Below are positions 8,561 through 18,159 of a stretch of DNA of 64,000 nt, in pieces. Positions within the stretch are counted from its first letter, which is position 1. The number at the start of each line of letters is the position of its first letter. A program made the translations under genes and the position numbers. The notes beneath the pieces were generated by a model. That model made no database searches and was not told the origin of the DNA. It worked only from the letters and a program-made list of their open reading frames with translations. The DNA comes from AC-56 sp963798705 (lineage in GTDB: Bacteria > Actinomycetota > Thermoleophilia > Solirubrobacterales > 70-9): contig CAWCTW010000003.1 in NCBI GenBank assembly GCA_963798705.1, forward strand, positions 62,001 through 126,000, read 5' to 3'.

Positions 8561-8738
8561 CAGGACGTCGATCGGGGTCCCCGGCGCTCGGCAAGTGCCT
8601 CCTCGCCGGCCCGGGTGACGCGCCGTTGGAGTCTGGGGGTGGAGTCGGTCGCCACCGTCGCAGGCTGTCTATCGGATTACGCGTTTCCCGCGTGGTCAGG
8701 CTCGCTGCGGCGCCGAGTCGTGCGCAAAAATCGCGCCG

Positions 8739-10481
8739 ATGAGCGCCATCGCCGATCTGCTCAATGAGCGCTACCTGCGCCGGCTGGCCGGCGAGCGCTC
8801 TTTCCGGCGCGGCGCCGACTACCTCGCGGCCGGCCACGTGACTCGACTTGTCCGAAGCGACGAGCGCGTGGAGGCCACCGTGCAGGGCACGCGTTCCTAC
8901 GGTGTCGAGCTGTGGGTGGCCGATGGCGAGCTCGCCTCCTCGTGCACGTGTCCGCTGGGCCAAGATGACGTCTTCTGTAAGCACTGCGTCGCGGTCGGGC
9001 TCGCGCTTGGGTCCGGCGATGACGATCGGGGAAAGGCGGTCACCCTCGACGACGTCCGCGATCACCTCGTGTCCCTGCCGGCCGACGAGCTGGTCGACTG
9101 GGTGATCGCGGAGGCCCGCGAAGACGAGCGGCTGCTGGAACGGCTCCGCTTGCGGGCGGCGGCGGGCGGGGACGAGGTCAACATGGCGGCCATCCGTGAC
9201 GCGATCGACGGGGCGGTCGATCCGGGGGGTTTCGTTCCCTACGCGGAGAGGTTCGACTACTCGCGCACCATCGAGGAGATGATCGACTCGTTGCAGGGCC
9301 TCCTCGATCGGGGACACGCCCGCGAGACGGCCGAGCTGGTCGAGCACTGCTGCTCGGCCATCGGGCAGGCGGGTGGCGCGGTCGACGACTCCGACGGCCA
9401 TCTCGGGGTTGCCTTCGAGCGCCTCCAGCGGCTGCACCGCGCGGCGTGCGAGCGAGCCGACTTCGAGCCCGTCCAGCTGGCCGAGCGTCTGTTCGAGCGG
9501 ATGATGGCGAGCGAGCACGAGCTCTTCTACGACGCGGTCGAGGATTACGCACCGCTGTTGGGGTCCCAGGGGCGGCGGCGGTACGCCGAGCTCGCCCGGG
9601 TCGAGTGGAAGCGCCTCCCACCGCTACGGCCCCGTCCCGCGGAGCATCGCCAGGATCGTGCTGCGCGCATCATGATCACCGCAGACGAGCTGGCGGATAG
9701 TCACGAGCGGTTTCGGATCACGCACGTCATGGAGCTCCTGGCGAAGCAGACGGGGGACGTCGACGAGCTCGTCGCGGTGCTCTCGAATGACCTTTCGCTC
9801 CCCTATTCGTTCCTCCGCATCGTCGAGACCTACTCGGACGCCGGTCGCCACGACGATGCGATCGAGTGGGCGGAGCGCGGCATGGAGGCCTTTCCCGATC
9901 GCCCCGATTCTCGGTTGGTCGCCTTCCTCGCCGATGCCTACCGCAGGCGCGACGATCACGCACGAGCTGCGGACCTGATGTGGGACCTGTATATGGACCA
10001 TCCGGGGCTCGCCTCCTACCGCGACCTGAGGCCGTACGCGGAGCGAGCGGGCAAGTGGCGGGAGATGCGCGACCGCGCCCTCGACCTGCTTCAAGACCGG
10101 GTGATTCTGGCGCAGGAGGAGGTGCGCAGACGTGGCTACGGATGGTCGCCGTACAGCGACGCCACCGAGCTCGTTCGCATCGATCTGTGGGAGGACGATG
10201 TCGGGGCCGCGCTCAGAGATGCGCGCGACGGCGGCTGTTCGCAGGACGTCTGGCTGGAGCTGGCGGGGCGTCTCGACGACCAACAACCGGAAGCGGCGCT
10301 CGCGATCTATCGCGACCAGGTCGAGCCGAGGATCAACCGCAAGACCAAGGCTGATTACCACGACGCAACCGAGCTGCTCGCCAGGATCCGGGAGCTGATG
10401 ACCCGCGCCGGGCGCGGGGGAGAGTTCCTCCCTTACCTGGAAGAAATCCGCCCGCACACAAGCGAAAGCGGAACTTGGTGA
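8739..10481 (+). CDS. SWIM zinc finger protein
   Basis: A 580-residue protein. The SWIM motif C-T-C-P-L-G-Q-D-D-V-F-C-K-H-C lies at about 68-82 in the usual position after a beta-rich start, and the rest is helical with TPR-like character (around 330-560). SWIM fingers bind nucleic acid or protein. The stop at 10481 follows an apparent frameshift: just downstream in another frame, H-K-R-K-R-N-L-V-K-L-L-D-G-L runs to a stop at 10509-10511, the expected basic C-terminus. A 2-bp expansion in the cacaca-like stretch near 10456 would explain it. Divergent to the DUF2293 gene. Confidence 0.85.
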   Translation: MSAIADLLNERYLRRLAGERSFRRGADYLAAGHVTRLVRSDERVEATVQGTRSYGVELWVADGELASSCTCPLGQDDVFCKHCVAVGLALGSGDDDRGKAVTLDDVRDHLVSLPADELVDWVIAEAREDERLLERLRLRAAAGGDEVNMAAIRDAIDGAVDPGGFVPYAERFDYSRTIEEMIDSLQGLLDRGHARETAELVEHCCSAIGQAGGAVDDSDGHLGVAFERLQRLHRAACERADFEPVQLAERLFERMMASEHELFYDAVEDYAPLLGSQGRRRYAELARVEWKRLPPLRPRPAEHRQDRAARIMITADELADSHERFRITHVMELLAKQTGDVDELVAVLSNDLSLPYSFLRIVETYSDAGRHDDAIEWAERGMEAFPDRPDSRLVAFLADAYRRRDDHARAADLMWDLYMDHPGLASYRDLRPYAERAGKWREMRDRALDLLQDRVILAQEEVRRRGYGWSPYSDATELVRIDLWEDDVGAALRDARDGGCSQDVWLELAGRLDDQQPEAALAIYRDQVEPRINRKTKADYHDATELLARIRELMTRAGRGGEFLPYLEEIRPHTSESGTW

Positions 10482-10567
10482 AGCTCCTGGACGGATTGGA
10501 CGACGGCTAGCCCCGGGCGCTCGAGATCGTCACGGTGGCGTCTTGAGCGGTCGTGATGATCGGGGGC

Positions 10568-10912
10568 ATGGCAAACCTCCCCGATGCGGGACGCGCGATC
10601 ATCGAGCCAGAGAAGCTGCGCGACTACGTGCTCTCACCGGAGCACGAGCACGGAAGACACAAAGCCCGCGTCTTCGCTGCGGCCCTCGGCATCGACCGAG
10701 GGAACTGGCACTATCTGCGCGATCAGATCGCCGCCCGAGTCCTGGACGCCGAGGTGAGCGAGATCCACACTGGCCGATATGGGCTGCGATACTCGGTGCC
10801 GATGCTGATCGAGGGCCTCAATGGGCAGACCCAAGAAGTCACGACGGGATGGATCATCGAGCAGGGGGGTGCGCCGCCGCGCCTCACGACCGCGTACGTC
10901 AATGTCCCCTGA
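10568..10912 (+). CDS. DUF6883 domain protein
   Basis: A 114-residue protein read from ATG 10568 (M-A-N-L-P-D-A-G-R-A). A start five codons earlier at 10553 is also open. The hallmark is L-R-D-Y-V-L-S-P-E-H-x-x-G-R-H-K-A-R-V-F, the conserved core of DUF6883, followed by a central region ending in T-G-W-I-I-E and a final R-L-T-T-A-Y. Biochemical function is unknown. The stop overlaps the start of the DUF4926 gene by 11 bp, so the two are translationally coupled. Pairs like this in defence and toxin contexts make a toxin-antitoxin or immunity role conceivable, but that is inference. Confidence 0.8.
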   Translation: MANLPDAGRAIIEPEKLRDYVLSPEHEHGRHKARVFAAALGIDRGNWHYLRDQIAARVLDAEVSEIHTGRYGLRYSVPMLIEGLNGQTQEVTTGWIIEQGGAPPRLTTAYVNVP

Positions 10913-11126
10913 GCGAATCAAGATCCTGGGTGTCGTCGAGTTGACCGCCGCGAGCGGGCGCTGGCCGCGTGGCACGCGGGGAACCGTGCTCGAGCTGTTC
11001 GGCTCCGAGGCTGCACTGGTCGAGATCTCCGACGATCGCGGCCACACCCTCGACGAGCTCGAGTTGCCGATCGACGCTCTGAGGACCGTGAGCAGTGCGC
11101 CGCAGCAGCGATTGCCCGTTCGCTGA
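10902..11126 (+). CDS. DUF4926 domain protein
   Basis: A 74-residue beta-rich protein from ATG 10902, overlapping the DUF6883 stop. Conserved features are G-V-V-E-L-T at the start, then G-T-R-G-T-V-L-E-L-F and A-L-V-E-I-S-D, the small barrel typical of DUF4926. The upstream 27 codons of the open frame lie inside the neighbour and are not counted. Role unknown; probably a partner of the DUF6883 protein. It ends 150 bp before the next tRNA-derived repeat, so it is the last gene of the first segment. Confidence 0.78.
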   Translation: MSPERIKILGVVELTAASGRWPRGTRGTVLELFGSEAALVEISDDRGHTLDELELPIDALRTVSSAPQQRLPVR

Positions 11127-11279
11127 CCGATCTCGGACGCCGCGTCAAACGGGCGTCAAACGCACCGCGGCGGACGGGGAGTTTCCGGGTCGGACCAACG
11201 ATGCTGCGATGGCCGGAGTCTCGCACTAACAAGGGATCTATGCGTATCCAGCCGAACCGACGGTGACGGTGGCCCCGAG

Positions 11280-11324
11280 CTCATAACCCGGAGGTCGCGG
11301 GTTCAAATCCCGCCCCCGCTACTC
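11280..11324 (+). repeat. tRNA-fMet-derived repeat (att-like), copy 2
   Basis: 45 bp identical to tRNA positions 7435-7479 (anticodon loop through 3' end plus three bases). The upstream half of the tRNA is absent. Confidence 0.92.
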
Positions 11325-11332
11325 GCTCTAGA

Positions 11333-11368
11333 AAAGCGGGATTCGGCACTTTCGCCGGGTCCCGCTTT
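11333..11368 (+). terminator. Hairpin after att copy 2
   Basis: The perfect stem aaagcggga/tcccgcttt lies 8 bp after the repeat. It may be a transcription terminator retained with the tRNA 3' end. Confidence 0.5.
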
Positions 11369-11454
11369 CGCGTTCGAGGTACTACAGGAGGTACTAACGC
11401 TGCGCTTCGTCCTTCCGTCTGGCCGCGCCGTTGCCGCTATTGGCCCGCCATCCG

Positions 11455-11926
11455 GCGGAACTTCGCCTCCGTCTCCTCGGTCGAGTTCGCCGACCGCTTC
11501 GAGGCGGCGAAGAAGTCCGGGCGCCCGTACCTGACCAACGGAAACGGAGGAGGCGACGATGCCGACGGCGAGCTTGAGCGCCACTACCGATCGACCGACC
11601 ACCAGGACGACGACGATCTCGTCTTCGCCCACCCGCGCAGCGGCCGGCCGCTCGATCGCTCGAAGGTGCGCCGGCGGTTCAAGGACGCGCTCCGCGCCGC
11701 GGAGGTCCGGGAGGTCCGCTTCCACGACCTGCGCCACACCTTCGGCACCCGGATGGCCGGCGTCGGCGCCCCGATGCGCACGCTGCAGGAGTGGATGGGC
11801 CACGCCGACTTCAAGACGGCGCTGATCTACGCGGACTACGCGCCGAGCGAGCGCGAGCGCGAATGGGTCGAGGCATTTGCGCGCATCGGAAGCGACGCCG
11901 TGGCCCAAGAGTCCCGACAGCCCTAA
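11455..11926 (+). pseudogene. Tyrosine recombinase (integrase) remnant
   Basis: C-terminal catalytic half of a phage-type integrase. The frame reads D-D-D-D-L-V-F-A-H-P, then R-F-H-D-L-R-H-T-F-G-T-R-M (second Arg box), W-M-G-H-A-D (His box) and A-L-I-Y-A-D-Y (nucleophile Tyr). The first Arg box and the whole N-terminal arm/core-binding part are missing; only about 150 residues can be followed in frame, and GTG 11666 gives just 86. Its position immediately right of att copy 2 is where an integrase belongs, so this is probably the decayed integrase of one of the inserted elements. Confidence 0.8.
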
Positions 11927-11994
11927 TCGCGGCAAGGCCATCGCCTCCGCCGCAGTGACCTAAGCCTCGCGCGGGGGCGGGAGTGATGCGGTTC

Positions 11995-12387
11995 TTAGGC
12001 TTCGAGCGCCTCGACCAACGGCGACGGGTCGTAGCAGACGTCCACGGACTCGATGGCGTCGTCTGTACCAATCACCCAGCTGTCGATCCCGTGGCAAGTA
12101 GCGGTGCGACCGCTCTTCGTCGTTGCCTTAAACGTCCACCGTGCTGCGACGCCGTGTTCCGTTTCAAAGACTTCTTCGGTTGTGAAGTCAAAGCCGTCGA
12201 GCGCCGCCATCACCTGTCCAAGATGGGCTCGGAAGCCATCGACGTCCATCGGCGGCTGGCCTGGATAGCGGATGACGGCGTTCGGCGCATATGCCGACAC
12301 CGCCGCATCCGCGTCGAGAGTGTTCAGCCCGTCGATGTATCGCCCCACCGCCTCCCGCGTGCTGGACTGTTGGATCGTTTGAGCCAT
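11995..12387 (-). CDS. Nuclear transport factor 2/SnoaL-like protein
   Basis: A 130-residue cone-fold protein (M-A-Q-T-I-Q-Q-S-S, A-V-G-R-Y-I-D-G-L-N-T-L-D-A-D-A, W-T-F-K-A-T-T-K-S-G-R). Start at ATG 12387, with gggggagg 5 nt upstream. The longer frame to 12444 lacks support. SnoaL/NTF2-like proteins include ketosteroid-isomerase-type enzymes and binding proteins; the ligand is unknown. It is the only intact gene between att copies 2 and 3. Confidence 0.78.
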   Translation of the reverse strand: MAQTIQQSSTREAVGRYIDGLNTLDADAAVSAYAPNAVIRYPGQPPMDVDGFRAHLGQVMAALDGFDFTTEEVFETEHGVAARWTFKATTKSGRTATCHGIDSWVIGTDDAIESVDVCYDPSPLVEALEA

Positions 12388-12588
12388 TGATCCTCCCCCG
12401 TCTTGAGGTTGTTCGGCAGCCAGTGTAGACGCCGCGCGTGTCACGCGGGTCTTGGCGTGTCCCTAGCCTGAGCTGTGTCCCGCGGGTTAGTACCCCGGAT
12501 ACTGAACCAAGCGAAACTAAGGTCACCCAAGCGAACTGAGAGCGCCCATCTGAGCACGGATGCCCTCGATTCGGGCTCTGGTCTGGAT

Positions 12589-12633
12589 CTCATAACCCGG
12601 AGGTCGCGGGTTCAAATCCCGCCCCCGCTATTC
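12589..12633 (+). repeat. tRNA-fMet-derived repeat, copy 3
   Basis: 45 bp, identical to the tRNA 3' half except tattc for tactc at the very end. Confidence 0.92.
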
Positions 12634-12900
12634 AGGAAGACGTTGTGACTCGGGTACGTCGTGCGGTCTGAGCTCTTGCGGTCGCCACCGCGCGGAGGCG
12701 ATGGACGAGCGCGAGCACGGCTGCTGCAAACCGGGCCTTCGACGGCGCCAATCCGAGCCTCGGTCGGCCGTATGGGCTTCCCATCGACGGCCCGCCGTTC
12801 TCCTGACAATCGCGAATGGCTTGGTCATGCACGCGACACGCCGCACGGGCGCGAACCCACGGAAGGGGAAACGTCCATGACCAAGCCGGGCACGATCCGC
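12634..12900. other. Non-coding stretch right of att copy 3
   Basis: No start with a ribosome site, no recognisable protein and no strong hairpin seen. It probably holds the decayed end of an inserted element. Confidence 0.45.
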
Positions 12901-13326
12901 TTAGCCGATGTTGACGATCGGAGGGACATCTGGCGGCGGGTCGCTGGCGAAGTGGCCCGTGACATAGCCGCCTGGGCTGCGACCGACCACCCCGATCGCG
13001 TACGGTCCGTTGGGGTGCTGTGCGGGAAGTCGTGCCACCCAAGCGCGCGGTGCACGGGCTGCGTTCACGCAGGTCCAGGTCGTGAGATCGCAGACCGCTA
13101 CGTATGTCAAGCGAGGGCCACGAGCCACGACCCTGACCAGACGGTGAGTGGGGTCATGAGCTCGAACCGTGACCTTGGTGAAGGTCGTGACGCGCCGCTT
13201 CGTCTTCGCGTTAAGCGGCGCCGTCTTGTCCTTGGCGAGGGTCTGCTCGGGGAAATCGGCGGCCTGGGCCGCAGGCGCGAGCGCCAGAGCACCGGTTGCG
13301 ACGAGGACGACAAGGGCAGATCTCAT
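12901..13326 (-). CDS. Small secreted protein
   Basis: 141 residues. ATG 13326 is preceded by aaaggagg at a good distance. A signal peptide is clear: M-R-S, a hydrophobic core to about 18, then A-Q-A-A cleavage near 22. The mature part is basic and Pro-rich, with a cysteine pair (C-D-L-T-T-W-T-C) at about 79-86. No family was recognised. It lies on the same strand, 114 bp beyond the stop of the LuxR-STAND regulator, a pairing that recurs elsewhere in this window. Confidence 0.75.
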   Translation of the reverse strand: MRSALVVLVATGALALAPAAQAADFPEQTLAKDKTAPLNAKTKRRVTTFTKVTVRAHDPTHRLVRVVARGPRLTYVAVCDLTTWTCVNAARAPRAWVARLPAQHPNGPYAIGVVGRSPGGYVTGHFASDPPPDVPPIVNIG

Positions 13327-13439
13327 GCCTGCCTCCTTTCGGTCGGGTCGTCCACACTCTCCTTGAGGTTCCGCGGCAGAACATCCCTCGGTTGAGGGAT
13401 TTCGGCGCTCCCGGGGGAGGAAATGTCGGCGGGCCGTAA

Positions 13440-16253
13440 TCAGCCCGGCGTGTTCCGGCGCGCCACGCGCGTGGCGAGCTCGGTCCGGCTCTGCACGTCG
13501 AGCTTGCGGTAGATGTGCCTCAAATGGGTCTTCACGGTTTCGATGGTCACGAACATGCGGTCGGCGACCTCGCGGTTGGTCAGGCCCTCGGCGACCACCT
13601 CGGCGACGCGCTGCTCGGTGGGGGTGAGCGACAGCCAGCCGCCGGGTGGGCGCCGGCGCGGGCCGCGCGCTCGGCGCGCCCACTCGAGCGCATCCCCGGT
13701 GCTCAACTGGGCGGCCTGCTCGCGGGCTGCCCCGTAGCCGTCCTGGCCGAGCGTCTTGCGCAGGTGGCGCTCGAGCGCCGCCCAGTGCTCCTGCTCGGGT
13801 GGGACGCGCACGGCGCCGATCTCGCTTCGTGCGCGCTCCGCGGCGGCGAACAGGCGCACCGCGTCCTCGTCGGCTCCGAGTCCCGCCGCGACCTCGCCGA
13901 GGGCGTCGAGGCAGCCCGGGATGAAGCTGGCGTGGCCGCCCTCGACACAGGCGTCGAGATGGGCGAGGGCATGCTCCCGCGCGAGCGTCCACTCGCCGCG
14001 CGCCGCCGCCAGCCGGCCCAGGGTCAGGCGCGCTCTTGTCGCCAGAAACCGGTTGCCGATCCGCTCCCCGCTCGCTTGGGCTTCAACCGCGGTCGACTCG
14101 GCGTCCTCCTCCGCCAGCAGGCGTCGCGCCTCGGCAAGGAAACAACGCCCCCACGACGTGAAAAAGGCGAGGCGTCCCTCGATGACCGACACCAGCCTCT
14201 CCATGCGGTCGCGAGCCTGCGCGGGCCGCCCAGCGGCCATCTCAGCGAAGGCGGTCGCCCCCAGGAGCGCCGCCACCGCAAGGCCCGCGCCGAGCTTGAG
14301 CGCGCGCTCGAGCGCCCGATGCAGGCGCTCGAGCGCGCGCTCCGGCTCGCCATCCCAGACATCGGTGAACGCCACGATCTCGTCGGCGAACGCCTCTATG
14401 GTGGGCTCCCCGACGCCGTCAACCGCCGCCCGCCCCCTCGCGCACGCGTCGCGTGCGTCCGCGAAGCGGCCGTCAATCTGAGCCATCCAGCCGACGAATA
14501 TCCAGCGCCTGGCAACTTGGAACGGGTCTCCCACACGCTCGGCGAGGGCGGCGGCCTCCTCGTTGGCGCGAGCGCATTGCGCGTGGTCGTTCTGGCGCAG
14601 GTGGGTAAACGCTATCTCCTGCTTGGCGGATACGAGGGCCCAGTCGTCGCCCGCCGCCCCGGCAAGTTCGGCGGCGCGCTCCAGCTGCGCTCGGCCCGCC
14701 CGCTGGTCGTACAGCTGGGCGTCGCCCAGGTCGAAGTGAGCCCGCGCGGCCGTCGCCTCGTCCCCCGCGTCCTCGGCCAGCGCCAGCGCCTCCGTGGCGT
14801 GTGCTTCCACGGCTTCGTGCGCGGCCGTCCAGATGCCCGTGAAGGCGCGGCGTTCGAGCACTTGCGCCCGCAGCGCGGGCTCACGCTCCCCGCAGGCGGC
14901 GAGGGAGCGCGAATAGGCCAGCTCCGCCTCCGCGAAGCGCCCGCGTGTGATCCACCATCGACACAACGTCGCGCAGAAGCGCAGCGCGAGCGGCGGCTCG
15001 CTGCGAAGCGCGTGATCGATCGTGGCCGCCAGATTGGCAGCCTCGGGGTCGAGGATCTCCAGCCATTCGCGCTGGCGCCCGGTATCGAGGTGCGGCGCGG
15101 CCTCTTCGACGAGGGCGAGAAAGAAGTCGCGGTGGCGGCGGCGCACCGCCACTTCCTCGCCCGCGTCGGCGAGCTGCTCGAGGGCGTACTCGCGCACGGT
15201 CTCGAGCAGCCGGTAGCGCATCCCCGACGTCCGCTCCTCGGCGATCACGAGCGACTGGTCGACGAGGGAGGCGAGCAGGTCGAGCACCCGATCGGGCTCG
15301 ACACCGTCGCCGACGCAGATCCGCTCGGCGGCATCGAGCGTGAACCCGCCGGCGAAGACGCCTACCCGGCGCAGCAGCACCTGCTCGTCGGGCGAGAGCA
15401 GCTCGTGGCTCCAGTCGACCGAGGCGCGCAGCGTCCGTTGGCGGGGCGTCGCGGTGCGCGGGCCGCCGGTCAGCAGCCGGAAGCGATCCGAGACCCCGGT
15501 CGCGATCTGCTCCGCCGAGAGCATCCGCGTCCGCGCTGCCGCCAGCTCGATCGCGAGCGGGAGCCCGTCGAGCTCGGTGCAGATCGTCGCCACGTACGCC
15601 GCGTTCTCGGCCGTCAACTCAAAGCCCGGCCGCGCCTTTCGCGCCCGCTCGAGGAACAGCTCGACCGCGTCCGGTCCCGCGACGGCCTCGCTCGCCGATG
15701 TTGGCAGCGACAGCGACGGCACCCGCCAAGCGGTCTCGCCGCCCACCCCGAGCGGGGCGCGGCTGGTGGCCACGACGACCACCTCCGATCCGGCTTCAAG
15801 GAGCCGCTCCGCCGCCTCGGCGCAGGCTCCCAGGAGGTGTTCGCAGTTGTCGAGGACCACCAGCGCCCGGCGCGAGGCCAGATAGGCGGCGGCGGCGTCG
15901 AGCGGCGTCATCCCCGGCAGCGGGCGCACCTCCAACGCCTCCGCGATCGCGGCGCCGACGAGCTCCGGGTCGCGCCGCGGCGAAAGCTCCACCCACCAGG
16001 CGCCGTCGGGAAAGCGCTCGAGCGTCTCGGCCGCGAGCCGGTTGGCAAGCCGCGTCTTGCCGCAGCCGCCGGCGCCGGTCAGGGTCAAGAGCCGGGTTGT
16101 CTCAAGCTCCTCGCGCAAGCCGGCGAGCTCGGCCCGGCGGCCGACGAAGGCGGTGAGTGGCTCGGGAAGGTTGTTGGGCTGGATGCGTGGTGGGAGCGCC
16201 ACCGCGCCGGCGCGCTCATTCAGCTGCTCGGCCTGCGAGATGCGTCCGTTCAT
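13440..16253 (-). CDS. LuxR family regulator with STAND NTPase domain
   Basis: 937 residues: an NB-ARC/AAA-type NTPase with Walker A G-A-G-G-C-G-K-T (60-67) and Walker B A-L-V-V-L-D-N (about 128-134), then a winged-helix/TPR-like helical region, and a C-terminal LuxR helix-turn-helix (L-T-P-T-E-Q-R-V-A-E through T-V-K-T-H-L-R-H-I-Y-R-K-L). STAND regulators of the MalT type bind an inducer in the TPR part and oligomerise with ATP to activate transcription. Inducer and targets are unknown. Downstream on the same strand is a small secreted protein. It is the sole regulator between att copies 3 and 4. Confidence 0.9.
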   Translation of the reverse strand: MNGRISQAEQLNERAGAVALPPRIQPNNLPEPLTAFVGRRAELAGLREELETTRLLTLTGAGGCGKTRLANRLAAETLERFPDGAWWVELSPRRDPELVGAAIAEALEVRPLPGMTPLDAAAAYLASRRALVVLDNCEHLLGACAEAAERLLEAGSEVVVVATSRAPLGVGGETAWRVPSLSLPTSASEAVAGPDAVELFLERARKARPGFELTAENAAYVATICTELDGLPLAIELAAARTRMLSAEQIATGVSDRFRLLTGGPRTATPRQRTLRASVDWSHELLSPDEQVLLRRVGVFAGGFTLDAAERICVGDGVEPDRVLDLLASLVDQSLVIAEERTSGMRYRLLETVREYALEQLADAGEEVAVRRRHRDFFLALVEEAAPHLDTGRQREWLEILDPEAANLAATIDHALRSEPPLALRFCATLCRWWITRGRFAEAELAYSRSLAACGEREPALRAQVLERRAFTGIWTAAHEAVEAHATEALALAEDAGDEATAARAHFDLGDAQLYDQRAGRAQLERAAELAGAAGDDWALVSAKQEIAFTHLRQNDHAQCARANEEAAALAERVGDPFQVARRWIFVGWMAQIDGRFADARDACARGRAAVDGVGEPTIEAFADEIVAFTDVWDGEPERALERLHRALERALKLGAGLAVAALLGATAFAEMAAGRPAQARDRMERLVSVIEGRLAFFTSWGRCFLAEARRLLAEEDAESTAVEAQASGERIGNRFLATRARLTLGRLAAARGEWTLAREHALAHLDACVEGGHASFIPGCLDALGEVAAGLGADEDAVRLFAAAERARSEIGAVRVPPEQEHWAALERHLRKTLGQDGYGAAREQAAQLSTGDALEWARRARGPRRRPPGGWLSLTPTEQRVAEVVAEGLTNREVADRMFVTIETVKTHLRHIYRKLDVQSRTELATRVARRNTPG

Positions 16254-16594
16254 GCCCTAGGTTTCGATCTGGGCCCTCCCTAATGGGCATCCAGACACGC
16301 ACATAATCGCATGGATCGCACCCGGGATCGGGATGCTCGTTTCCAGCAGATATGTGGCTGCCCTGGCTGGCTGAGGTGCTCACGCGGCAAGCCCGGCAGC
16401 GCTTGGCGGTCGTGACCGGCGCCCGGACGCCTCCCTCATTCATTCCGGTTGCTCTATGCCGCGTTCCGTATTTTGGGCCGCGGGAGGCGGACATCAATTC
16501 GGGCATCAATCTGAGCGCAAGTGAGCGCAACTCGGAGCAAGACGCCGTGCCTGAGTACGCCTAGAAACCGCCTAGACCAACCCGCACCGTCGAT
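16254..16594. other. Intergenic region left of att copy 4
   Basis: 340 bp between the LuxR start and the repeat. Short frames only, none with a ribosome site or family resemblance. The last 100 bp resemble in places the left arms of other att copies. Confidence 0.45.
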
Positions 16595-16638
16595 CTCATA
16601 CCCGGAGGTCGCGGGTTCAAATCCCGCCCCCGCTACTC
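16595..16638 (+). repeat. tRNA-fMet-derived repeat, copy 4
   Basis: 44 bp; one A missing in catacccgg relative to the tRNA, otherwise identical. Confidence 0.92.
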
Positions 16639-16639
16639 A

Positions 16640-16667
16640 CGAAAGGCCCGCAAATGTGTGCCTTTCG
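16640..16667. repeat. Element-end hairpin after att copy 4
   Basis: The inverted repeat cgaaaggc/gcctttcg starts 2 bp after the att repeat. The same hairpin and about 70 bp of similar sequence follow att copy 6 (41299-41326), marking a shared element end. Confidence 0.75.
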
Positions 16668-16881
16668 TCTGGATAGGCCCGACGGTCCGGATGTCAACGG
16701 GCACTAATCGGGCACCATCTTCTCCTCGTAACTGCATCCGACGAGCGGCGCTGACGGCCCTGTCACGGCTTGCGTCTTCCGTGCGGCGGGCACTAAGCCG
16801 GTGCGGCGGATCGTGGATTGCGAAGCGGGTCCGCCGCTCGCGGATCGCCACGCAACCTGTCTGCAAGTAGGTTGCGAAGGC

Positions 16882-18159
16882 GTGGAGGACCTGCTGCGAG
16901 TGATCGTCGTTCTCGGCCTCGTCGCGGGAAACGGGTTCTTCGTCGTCGGGGAGTACGCGGTGATCACCGCCCGGCGCGCGTCCGTAGCAACGCGTGCCGA
17001 ACGGGGCAGCAAGCGGGCCGCGGCAGCGTTGCGGCTGATGGATGACCCTGTGCGAGTGATCTCCACCGTTCAGGTCGGCATCACGGCGATCGGCATCCTG
17101 ACGGGCGCGATCGGCGAACCGTTCGTCAACGACCTACTCGGCGGCGAACTGCCGGATGGGCTCGGCTTCCTGATCTCTTTCGGGCTCGTCACCTACCTGA
17201 CCGTGGTTCTCGGCGAGCTCGTGCCGAAGGCGCTCACGCTGCACAGCGCGGAGAGGCTGGCAATCCTCGTCGCTCGCCCGATTGAGATGATCGGCGTCGC
17301 GCTGCGGCCCGTGGTGTGGCTGTTGCAACAGTCGGCGCGGGTGGCTCTGCGGCCGTTCGGGATCCGCGCGGTGGTTGCCGGCGAGACGATCCAAACCCCG
17401 GATGAACTGCGCGCCATCGTGGACGAAGCAGAGAGCCTCGGCGTCATACCTCGCGCCCAGGAGGAACTGATCTACAACGTGTTCGACTTCGCCAGCCGGG
17501 AGGCTGCCGACGTAATGGTCCCGACCGCCGAGGTCGCCTGGATCGATGCCACCGTTTCCGCATCCGAGGCACTTGACCGCCTCGCCGCGATCCCGCACCG
17601 GCGTGTGCCGGTGGGCGAGGGTACCCTTGACCGCCTGGTCGGGATCCTTCACGCGCACGACGTCCTGAAGGCGGCCCGTGAAACACCGTCCGTCACTACA
17701 CGAGAACTGGCCCGACCGGCTCCGATCGTGCCCGAAACGAAGGACCTCGGGGCGCTCCTCCGTGAGCTTCGTCAACAGCGGAAAGAGATGGCGATCGTAG
17801 TCGGGGAGTACGGGAGGACGAGCGGGATCGTGACGCTCGAGGACGTTGTCGAGGAGATCGTCGGCGAGATCCAGAGCGAGTACGAACTCCCCGACTCGAG
17901 AGTGCGCCCGGTTGGCGAGGGCGTCGTCGAGGTCGCGGGTTCGATCTCGATCGACGACTTCCAGGAGGCGACCGGTGCGAAGTTGCCGCAGACCGACGCC
18001 CGCACGCTGGCGGGACTCGTTTTCGAATCGCTCGGGCGAGGCGCGGTCGAGGGGGATACCGTCGACTTGGCAACGGTGAGGATTCACGTTGAGCAGATCG
18101 ACGGAGCTCGAATCGCGCGAATTCGCGCGGAGTTGTCCATACCCTCCAGCGACCCATAG
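16882..18159 (+). CDS. CNNM/HlyC-CorC family transporter
   Basis: 425 residues from GTG 16882: a DUF21/CNNM membrane domain with about four hydrophobic segments (1-170), two CBS domains (about 185-310) and a C-terminal CorC_HlyC domain (about 330-415, S-I-S-I-D-D-F). This is the layout of Mg/Co-efflux or Na-dependent Mg transporters in the cytoplasmic membrane. The taggtt box at 16868-16873 lies 8 nt before the GTG, so the transcript is probably leaderless; the frame open to 16801 is not used. First gene of the stress/metal segment. Confidence 0.85.
   Translation: MEDLLRVIVVLGLVAGNGFFVVGEYAVITARRASVATRAERGSKRAAAALRLMDDPVRVISTVQVGITAIGILTGAIGEPFVNDLLGGELPDGLGFLISFGLVTYLTVVLGELVPKALTLHSAERLAILVARPIEMIGVALRPVVWLLQQSARVALRPFGIRAVVAGETIQTPDELRAIVDEAESLGVIPRAQEELIYNVFDFASREAADVMVPTAEVAWIDATVSASEALDRLAAIPHRRVPVGEGTLDRLVGILHAHDVLKAARETPSVTTRELARPAPIVPETKDLGALLRELRQQRKEMAIVVGEYGRTSGIVTLEDVVEEIVGEIQSEYELPDSRVRPVGEGVVEVAGSISIDDFQEATGAKLPQTDARTLAGLVFESLGRGAVEGDTVDLATVRIHVEQIDGARIARIRAELSIPSSDP

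Noticed and set aside
12661..13395. A 244-codon plus-strand frame
   Set aside because: Antisense to the small secreted protein with a clear signal peptide and ribosome site; no family.
13515..16283. A 922-codon open frame on the plus strand
   Set aside because: It is antisense to the LuxR-STAND gene, has no family resemblance and reflects GC-rich codon bias.
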